Positions 6,519 through 6,569 of a stretch of DNA of 6,569 nt are shown here, piece by piece. The notes under the pieces were generated by a model. That model did no database searches. It saw nothing but the letters and a program-made list of their open reading frames with translations, and was not told where the DNA came from. The DNA is from Nitrospira sp. GTDB lineage: Bacteria > Nitrospirota > Nitrospiria > Nitrospirales > Nitrospiraceae. The stretch's first letter is position 1. Every line of letters starts with the position of its first letter. The position numbers and the translations under genes were made by a program. The stretch is taken from assembly GCA_025360665.1 (NCBI GenBank), contig JANYBU010000389.1, forward strand, positions 1-6,569, written 5' to 3'.

Positions 6519-6569
6519 ATGGCCAAAAGAACGAGACGGACGCACTCAGCGGTGTTCAAAGCCCAAGTG
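6519..6569 (+). CDS. IS3-family transposase OrfA, N-terminal 17 codons (partial, runs off the right edge)
   Basis: From the ATG at 6519 the frame reads MAKRTRRTHSAVFKAQV to the window end. This is a characteristic start of an IS3-family OrfA with an HTH_Tnp_1 domain (basic MxKRxRRxHS leader, then FKA(Q/K)V). The ribosome binding site AAAGGGAG lies 6 nt upstream and sits within the 3' arm of a 9-bp inverted repeat. Only the leader and the first part of helix 1 are visible, so the family call rests on a short but distinctive match. OrfB and the frameshift site are not in the window. Confidence 0.8.
   Translation, partial: MAKRTRRTHSAVFKAQV

Larger units (their letters stand above)
6433..6569 (+). 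mobile_element. Second IS3-family insertion sequence, left-end portion (partial)
   Basis: The end starts near 6433-6436 with AGTGGCCCTGGAAATTTGAA, an IS3-family-like terminus, followed by a leader and an orfA start on the plus strand. Its termini and OrfA sequence differ from those of the left-hand IS, so these are two different elements rather than two copies of one. It reads away from the operon and lies about 70 bp upstream of the SNF2 ATG, so it has probably replaced the original upstream region. The body, far end and target duplication are outside the window; the exact boundary is uncertain by a few bases. Confidence 0.75.

Noticed and set aside
1..6569. Composite transposon formed by two copies of the same IS
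   Set aside because: The two IS ends and OrfA starts differ in sequence, so they are different IS3-family elements.
1..6569. CRISPR arrays, tRNA/rRNA genes and intrinsic terminators
   Set aside because: No spaced direct repeats, no tRNA-like arms with a T-loop consensus, and no GC hairpin followed by a T-run were found on either strand.

Overview
This window is a compact accessory locus, probably from a Gram-negative bacterium. Proteobacterial-type IS3 elements and a GC content I estimate by eye in the low to mid 50s percent fit this, but nothing here fixes the taxon. Everything between about 140 and 6432 is one leftward (minus-strand) operon of three genes. At each edge the window cuts into the start of an IS3-family insertion sequence, and both ISs are transcribed outward, away from the operon.

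Transcription order, right to left: (1) a large SNF2/RapA-type DEAD/DEAH ATPase (3479-6361, 960 aa) with a complete helicase motif set, an acidic insert and a coiled-coil tail; (2) after a 22-nt gap, a 543-aa DUF262 protein (1825-3456) with the DGQQR NTPase-type motif and a C-terminal HHIFP HNH-nuclease-like motif, resembling GmrSD/SspE/BrxU-type enzymes; (3) overlapping it by one base (TAATG), a beta-class (type III Mod-like) N6-adenine DNA methyltransferase (107-1825). Together these look like a DNA-modification defence module in which an SNF2 translocase, a DUF262-HNH effector and a Mod methylase share one transcript.

The module is damaged. The left IS has inserted into the 3' end of the methylase gene, so the last 10 or so codons and the stop (107 to about 139) are IS terminal sequence, and the conserved Mod C-terminal tail is gone. 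The Res-type restriction subunit usually found after such a Mod is absent from the window, being either displaced beyond the IS or lost. On the right, another, different IS3 element sits about 70 bp upstream of the SNF2 start and has probably removed or replaced the native promoter.

Both IS leaders carry an inverted repeat that overlaps the Shine-Dalgarno sequence of the transposase orfA (78-98 and 6473-6516). This suggests protection against transposase translation from read-through transcripts. No tRNA, rRNA, CRISPR array or convincing terminator was seen, and no stretch over 300 bases lacks a gene.
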